From Caulobacteraceae bacterium UBA6225 (GTDB lineage Bacteria; Pseudomonadota; Alphaproteobacteria; Caulobacterales; Caulobacteraceae): DNA of 28,590 bases. The translations under genes and the position numbers were made by a program. The notes under the pieces are model-generated. The model made no database searches and was not told the origin of the DNA. It was given only the letters and a program-made list of their open reading frames with translations. Location of the stretch: NCBI GenBank assembly GCA_002441055.1, contig DJWR01000082.1, positions 1-28,590 of the forward strand, written 5' to 3'. Numbering within the stretch: position 1 is the stretch's first letter; each line of letters opens with the position of its first letter. Shown here piece after piece: positions 25,155-28,590 of this stretch.

Positions 25155-26532
25155 GAATCTCCTCGGAGGTCTTGGGTTCCGCCCCGAATTCCGGAGCAGC
25201 TTCAGCAAGGTCACGGGCGTCCAGGGCGCTGCGGATCTCAGCGTGTCGCTCAGCGTTCAGCGGATAGTTCATGATGATCCAGCCGGCCAGCAGGGAGAGG
25301 ACCGCCGGCGCCGCCAGGAACATCACTTGAAGTCCCACAAGCCCCGACGTGGAGTCGCCGGCCCTTGCGTCAAAGCCTACAAGGTCTAGCCCCACATAGG
25401 TGATGCCGATCGCTGCGGCCGAGCCGATCTTCACCGTGCCGCTCAACAGGGCGTAGAGGAGGCCGGTGCGATCGGCGCCTGACTCCAGCCGCTCCTCGTC
25501 TCCCACATCAGCCATCATGGCGCGCAACAGGAATGGGCCAGCAGAGTAGGGCAGCCCGATGAGGAACATCAGACCGGCCGCGATCAGCCAGGCGCCCGGC
25601 GGAATGATCAGGGCGCCAGCCGTAACAACTGCATAGAACACGGTTGAAACCGCCAAGGCCCGGTGCTTGCCCAGCTTGTAGGACAGCCGGGTCCAGATCG
25701 GACCACCCACCAGGCCGCCAATAAAATAGATCAGCAACAGGCCGCCAGCCTCAGCCTTGTCGAAGGCCTTGATGCGCTCGAAATAGAAGAAGAATAGCGC
25801 GCCGGTGATCGCTGGCCCGGTGCCAATGGCCAGATCGGCGGCGAGCAGCCGACGGACGCTGCTGCGCTTGAAGAGACCCAGATATTCCCTAAGCCCTGAC
25901 TGTTGCTGTGGCCGAACAATGAACGGCTCTGGGACCTTCCACAGCGCCAGCAGCCCGGTCAGCGGCAGTAGCAGGATAATGAACCACCCCATGGCCTCGA
26001 CCCCCACGGCATGTCCAGGCACACCCACGAGGCCCAGCAGCGGGGGGAGGGTGAGGACCAGGATCATCCCCACAACATTGCCGCCCTGCCACCAGGAATA
26101 GATCCGCGATCGCTCGTCATAGCCGGGGGAAAGCACCGAGCCCCAGGACAGATGCGCCAGGGTGGCGATGGAAAAGCCGCCATAGATGATCAGCAGCCAG
26201 AGCCAGAGATAGCCCACACCCACGCCCGGCCGGGCCATGAACAGCATGTAGGCGGCCAGCATCAGGATGGGGATGCCCACCCCAAACCACAGGCGAAAGC
26301 GACCAAAGCGGGTGCGGGTCTTGTCCATCACCCCGCCGATGAATGGATCAAAGGCGATGTCGAGCAGTCGCACGCCCATGAAGGCCGCACCGACGGCCGA
26401 CAGGCTCAAGCCCAGCTCATTGGCGTAGTATTCCGGCAGATAGACCACGAGCGGCAGTCCCAAGCCGGCCAACGGCAGACATGGCGCGGCCAGCGCCGCC
26501 AGGGTCCAGCTTGAACGGCGCTCGGTCGACAT
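25129..26532 (-). CDS. GPH-family MFS transporter (sugar:cation symporter type)
   Basis: This 467-residue polytopic membrane protein has about 12 hydrophobic segments. The glycoside-pentoside-hexuronide (MelB-like) signature between segments 2 and 3 is visible: FIGGVMDKTRTRFGRFRLWF. The long run of Gly-rich helices and GLPYSAGPFLLRAMMADVGDEERLESG in the second half are typical of this family. Such proteins import sugars or sugar derivatives with Na+ or H+; the substrate cannot be read here. No glycosidase or sugar regulator lies nearby to hint at one. The ATG is at 26532, 56 bases after the exported-protein gene on the same strand, and mazG follows with overlap. Confidence 0.85.
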   Translation of the reverse strand: MSTERRSSWTLAALAAPCLPLAGLGLPLVVYLPEYYANELGLSLSAVGAAFMGVRLLDIAFDPFIGGVMDKTRTRFGRFRLWFGVGIPILMLAAYMLFMARPGVGVGYLWLWLLIIYGGFSIATLAHLSWGSVLSPGYDERSRIYSWWQGGNVVGMILVLTLPPLLGLVGVPGHAVGVEAMGWFIILLLPLTGLLALWKVPEPFIVRPQQQSGLREYLGLFKRSSVRRLLAADLAIGTGPAITGALFFFYFERIKAFDKAEAGGLLLIYFIGGLVGGPIWTRLSYKLGKHRALAVSTVFYAVVTAGALIIPPGAWLIAAGLMFLIGLPYSAGPFLLRAMMADVGDEERLESGADRTGLLYALLSGTVKIGSAAAIGITYVGLDLVGFDARAGDSTSGLVGLQVMFLAAPAVLSLLAGWIIMNYPLNAERHAEIRSALDARDLAEAAPEFGAEPKTSEEIHAVVRPAQ

Positions 26533-26588
26533 TGAACAATCTCATCGGGAACTGAAGTAGCCGATCAGAGCCTGAGGCAAGCTTGAGG

Positions 26589-27125
26589 TCAACGCAGGGC
26601 GTAGAGCTGACCTCGGCTAAGCCGGTGGCTGAATCGCTCAAACGCCCACTGGGCGTCCCCCCAGACCGATTGCCGACGGGAATTGGACAGGTCCGAGGCG
26701 TACCAGGAGAAGCTGACTGGGGTGACCTTGCCGTCAAAGGTGGTCATCTCGCCTTCGATACGCACCCCGCCCAGGGCCGCGCTGCGGAAAGAAAGACCGG
26801 GCCGCGAGATCATTTCCTGTCGGGTCGGGCGACTGGGCTTGAGGTCGACAAGCATTAGATCGACTCGACCTCCGGCCATTACACCCATCTGCTCAAGGTC
26901 CTCGGCGACCAGCCTGCGCAGTCGCTCGGCCTGACTTTCAACTTCGGCCAAACCATAGGTCTTCTGAGCAGCCTCGGTGAGCTGTGCGCTCAGGCTGACG
27001 GTGACGCGGGGCGCCGCGGCCGCAGTAGGCGCCGGTGGGTCAGCCTGACCGGCCACGGCGATTCCGCCGATCGAAACCGATGAGACCAGGCAAAGGGCCA
27101 GGGTCAGGCTTGGAACGGGCCGCAT
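26589..27125 (-). CDS. Small exported protein of unknown function
   Basis: I do not recognise a family. The 178-residue product starts with a clear signal peptide: basic N-terminus, hydrophobic core LTLALCLVSSVSIGGIAVA and a likely cut after AVA near residue 25. A Pro/Ala/Thr linker follows. The mature part has a predicted helix AQLTEAAQKTYGLAEVESQA, then ERLRRLVAEDLEQMG and a strand-like VDLMLVDLKPSRPTRQEM. A later segment RIEGEMTTFDGKVTPVSFSWYASDL and the basic tail close it. No cysteine is left after the signal. It is probably periplasmic. ATG 27125 has GAGGAGG eight bases upstream; the open frame to 27188 is ignored for that reason. It may share a transcript with the transporter and mazG. 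Confidence 0.7.
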   Translation of the reverse strand: MRPVPSLTLALCLVSSVSIGGIAVAGQADPPAPTAAAAPRVTVSLSAQLTEAAQKTYGLAEVESQAERLRRLVAEDLEQMGVMAGGRVDLMLVDLKPSRPTRQEMISRPGLSFRSAALGGVRIEGEMTTFDGKVTPVSFSWYASDLSNSRRQSVWGDAQWAFERFSHRLSRGQLYALR

Positions 27126-27212
27126 GGAACATGCCTCCTCTGGATCGCCGCGAGGTTGAGGCGAAACCGCGGCGCGACTATGGCGCACACCAGTGGGGAG
27201 AGGCCGGCGTCT

Positions 27213-27983
27213 TTAATCCACAGCATGCAGGCCCCGAGCCTCGAGCGACGCCCAGATATCCTCAGCCGTCTCAGCAAAGCCGAACAGCTCGAGGTCCTGG
27301 GGCGAAATCATCCCCTGTTCGGCCAGGGCGTCGAAATTGATCACGCGGCGCCAATAGTCCGGATCGCAGAGCACGATCGGGATGGGGGGGCTCTTCTGGG
27401 TCTGCCGCAGGGTGAGCAGTTCGAAGAGCTCGTCCAGGGTGCCGAAACCGCCGGGAAAGATCACCAGCCCACTGGCCCGCATGGCCAGATGCATCTTCCG
27501 CATGGCGAAGTAGTGGAACTGAAAGGTCAATTCCGGGGTGGAGTAGGGGTTGGGAACCTGCTCATGGGGCAGGGTGATGTTGAACCCGATCGAGGGGGCG
27601 CCAGCTTCATAGGCCCCACGATTGGCCGCCTCCATCACCCCCGGCCCACCGCCGGTGGCGATCACATTGTGCCGGCCCTCTCGCCCGTTGAGCAGGGCGC
27701 CTCCAACCTCTGAAGCGAGGCGGCCAAACCGTCGTGCTGTCTCGTACCAGTGGGCCTGACGGCCAGGCCCATCTGGCGCCACCCGGGCGCTGCCGAAGAC
27801 CACAATGGTGGATACAACACCCCAGGCTCTCAAAGCCTCCTCAGCCTTGGCGAACTCCAGCAGAAAGCGAACGCCGCGCATGGAGTCGCCCAACAGGAAG
27901 TCCTGATCTAGAGCGGCCAGACGATAGGAGGGCGAGTTGAGCTGACGGGCGACGTCGGGGGGCGAGCTGGCGGTGTGTGACAT
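27213..27983 (-). CDS. LOG-family protein (TIGR00730, nucleotide 5'-monophosphate phosphoribohydrolase type)
   Basis: This 256-residue Rossmann-like protein carries both family signatures: GGGPGVMEAANRGAYEAG and PGGFGTLDELFE. FGSAR, at the first strand, also fits. LOG enzymes split nucleoside monophosphates (cytokinin riboside monophosphate or AMP) into base and ribose phosphate; older annotations call them lysine decarboxylases, which is wrong. It is longer than the plant-like LOGs and belongs with the larger bacterial (PpnN-like or type II) forms, so the true substrate is open. I favour ATG 27983, with a GGCAGG-like site upstream, over ATG 28055, which would add 24 residues and include the inverted repeat at 28029-28037. 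It is divergent from the HU gene. Confidence 0.85.
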   Translation of the reverse strand: MSHTASSPPDVARQLNSPSYRLAALDQDFLLGDSMRGVRFLLEFAKAEEALRAWGVVSTIVVFGSARVAPDGPGRQAHWYETARRFGRLASEVGGALLNGREGRHNVIATGGGPGVMEAANRGAYEAGAPSIGFNITLPHEQVPNPYSTPELTFQFHYFAMRKMHLAMRASGLVIFPGGFGTLDELFELLTLRQTQKSPPIPIVLCDPDYWRRVINFDALAEQGMISPQDLELFGFAETAEDIWASLEARGLHAVD

Positions 27984-28028
27984 GATCCAAGCCTGCCGGA
28001 ATCCCCAGGTGCGGTCTATTGGGCGAGG

Positions 28029-28082
28029 AGGGTGAACCCCACGCGGGATAGACATTGGGTACCGATGTTCACCCTAAGGGTG
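28029..28082. promoter_or_regulatory. Inverted-repeat cluster between LOG and HU genes
   Basis: AGGGTGAAC (28029-28037) and GTTCACCCT (28067-28075) are exact reverse complements, 29 bases apart. The second arm also belongs to a 13-base palindrome CACCCT-A-AGGGTG (28070-28082). The hexamer AGGGTG or its complement therefore occurs three times in 54 bases of a divergent intergenic region. It looks like an operator array about 100 bases before the HU start and 50 before the LOG start. The binding protein is unknown; the dyads are seen directly, the role is inferred. Confidence 0.45.
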
Positions 28083-28183
28083 CAAAATTCCCTTGAATCG
28101 GCGGCGATTGGACCATTTGCTCAGGTGACACCGGCGCATGCCCTTGGCAGTGTCGAAAGCTGATTCCCAACCTGGAGCCATCC

Positions 28184-28462
28184 ATGAACACCTCCGACAT
28201 CATCGATCGCGTCGCCGCGGCCGACGACAAGCTGACCAAGGCGCAGGCCAAGCAGATCGTGGACGGCGTTTTCGCCGCGATTCGCGACGCCGCCATCAGC
28301 GGCGAGGAAGTGTCCCTGCCGGGCTTCGGCAAGTTCAAGGTGCAGAACAAGCCGGCGCGCACGGGCCGCAACCCCCAGACCGGCGAAGCCGTCCAGATCG
28401 CCGCCTCCAAGAAGGTGTCGTTCCAGCCGGCCAAGGCCCTCAAGGACGCCGTCAACGGCTAA
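28184..28462 (+). CDS. hup: HU-family DNA-binding protein
   Basis: The 92-residue protein has the HU/IHF fold signature: MNTSDIIDRVAAADDKLTKA, helix AKQIVDGVFAAIRDA, strand VSLPGFGKFKVQNKPARTGR, the conserved GRNPQTGEAVQIAASKKVSF beta-arm and a PAKALKDAVN end. HU forms dimers that bend and package DNA. The spacing and the arm sequence fit HU better than IHF subunits. The start ATG 28184 has a CTGGAG site seven bases upstream. The gene is alone here; the neighbouring lon gene seen beside HU in some bacteria is not present. Two long palindromes follow its stop. Confidence 0.94.
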   Translation: MNTSDIIDRVAAADDKLTKAQAKQIVDGVFAAIRDAAISGEEVSLPGFGKFKVQNKPARTGRNPQTGEAVQIAASKKVSFQPAKALKDAVNG

Positions 28463-28470
28463 GGCCGCGC

Positions 28471-28523
28471 TAGAGCCCTTTCCGATCTGATTGCTTCAAT
28501 CAGATCGGATAAAAAGGGCTCTA
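28471..28523. repeat. Imperfect palindrome after HU, copy 1
   Basis: TAGAGCCCTTT (28471-28481) pairs with AAAGGGCTCTA (28513-28523), and CCGATCTGATTG (28482-28493) pairs with CAATCAGATCGG (28497-28508) around a 3-base loop. The only break is a 4-base bulge on the right arm. It begins 9 bases after the HU stop, so it may end the HU transcript, though no T-run follows. Its outer TAGAGC and inner CCGAT are shared with the next palindrome, which suggests a family of interspersed palindromic repeats of the kind common in alphaproteobacterial intergenic DNA. Confidence 0.8.
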
Positions 28524-28534
28524 AATCATAAAGT

Positions 28535-28586
28535 TAGAGCATTTTTCGATCCGATAACCGCATCACACTTATCGGAAAATGCTCTA
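28535..28586. repeat. Imperfect palindrome after HU, copy 2
   Basis: TAGAGCATTTT (28535-28545) pairs with AAAATGCTCTA (28576-28586), and CCGATAA (28551-28557) pairs with TTATCGG (28569-28575) around an 11-base loop; a 5-base bulge (TCGAT) lies on the left arm. It lies 11 bases after copy 1 and has the same plan: TAGAGC outside, CCGAT inside, an asymmetric bulge between. The window ends four bases later, so flanking context is missing. Confidence 0.8.
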
Positions 28587-28590
28587 GAAC

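Overview
The window is a GC-rich, densely coded stretch of chromosome from an alphaproteobacterium, most likely of the order Caulobacterales (Caulobacter/Phenylobacterium-like). The pointers are the gene order eno-ftsB-pdhA-pdhB-pdhC-lpdA, a pyruvate dehydrogenase E1-beta subunit with its own lipoyl domain, a fused ispDF gene, and the dusB(nifR3)-ntrB-ntrC-ntrY-ntrX-(class IV aminotransferase)-hfq-hflX block, which as I recall is the usual order in that group. There are no transposases, integrases, tRNA or rRNA genes, CRISPR arrays or phage genes, and no foreign-looking island. The genus assignment is an inference from gene order and protein style, not from a search.

Layout. (1) 1-6195, plus strand: the end of enolase, the divisome protein FtsB, then the pyruvate dehydrogenase complex (E1-alpha, lipoyl-E1-beta, a small zinc-binding GFA/CENP-V-fold protein, E2, E3). 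(2) 6214-8916, minus strand: an Aas-like acyl-ACP/CoA synthetase and a lipoprotein alpha/beta hydrolase with an eroded active site. (3) 9005-10463, plus strand: lipoyl synthase LipA and a Coq10/RatA-type START protein, convergent with a CinA C-terminal (PncC-type) amidase at 10468-10959. (4) 11055-14455: a membrane-anchored spermidine synthase-like protein, convergent and overlapping with ispDF. (5) 14546-24345, plus strand: dusB, the two nitrogen two-component systems NtrBC and NtrYX, a D-amino-acid-transaminase-like enzyme, Hfq and HflX. (6) 24342-27983, minus strand: MazG, a GPH-type sugar transporter, a small exported protein of unknown function and a LOG-family hydrolase. (7) 28184-28590: an HU DNA-binding protein followed by two long imperfect palindromes.

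Functionally the window is housekeeping and regulation: entry of carbon into the TCA cycle (PDH plus the LipA that lipoylates its E1-beta and E2), isoprenoid precursors (IspDF), quinone handling (Coq10-like), nitrogen signalling (NtrBC/NtrYX), RNA regulation (Hfq) and nucleotide clean-up (MazG, LOG, PncC). Many junctions are translationally coupled by 4-bp ATGA/GTGA/TTGA overlaps.

I did not find a convincing new defence or mobile system. The points most worth a second look are: both NtrC and NtrX lack the GAFTGA loop needed to engage sigma-54; a GFA-type protein is translationally locked into the PDH operon; a perfect 9-bp hairpin ends 3 bases before the ftsB start codon; an inverted-repeat cluster lies between the LOG and HU genes; and paired TAGAGC palindromes follow HU. 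No gene-free stretch exceeds 300 bases; the longest are 27984-28183 (inverted repeats, divergent promoter region) and 28463-28590 (palindromes).
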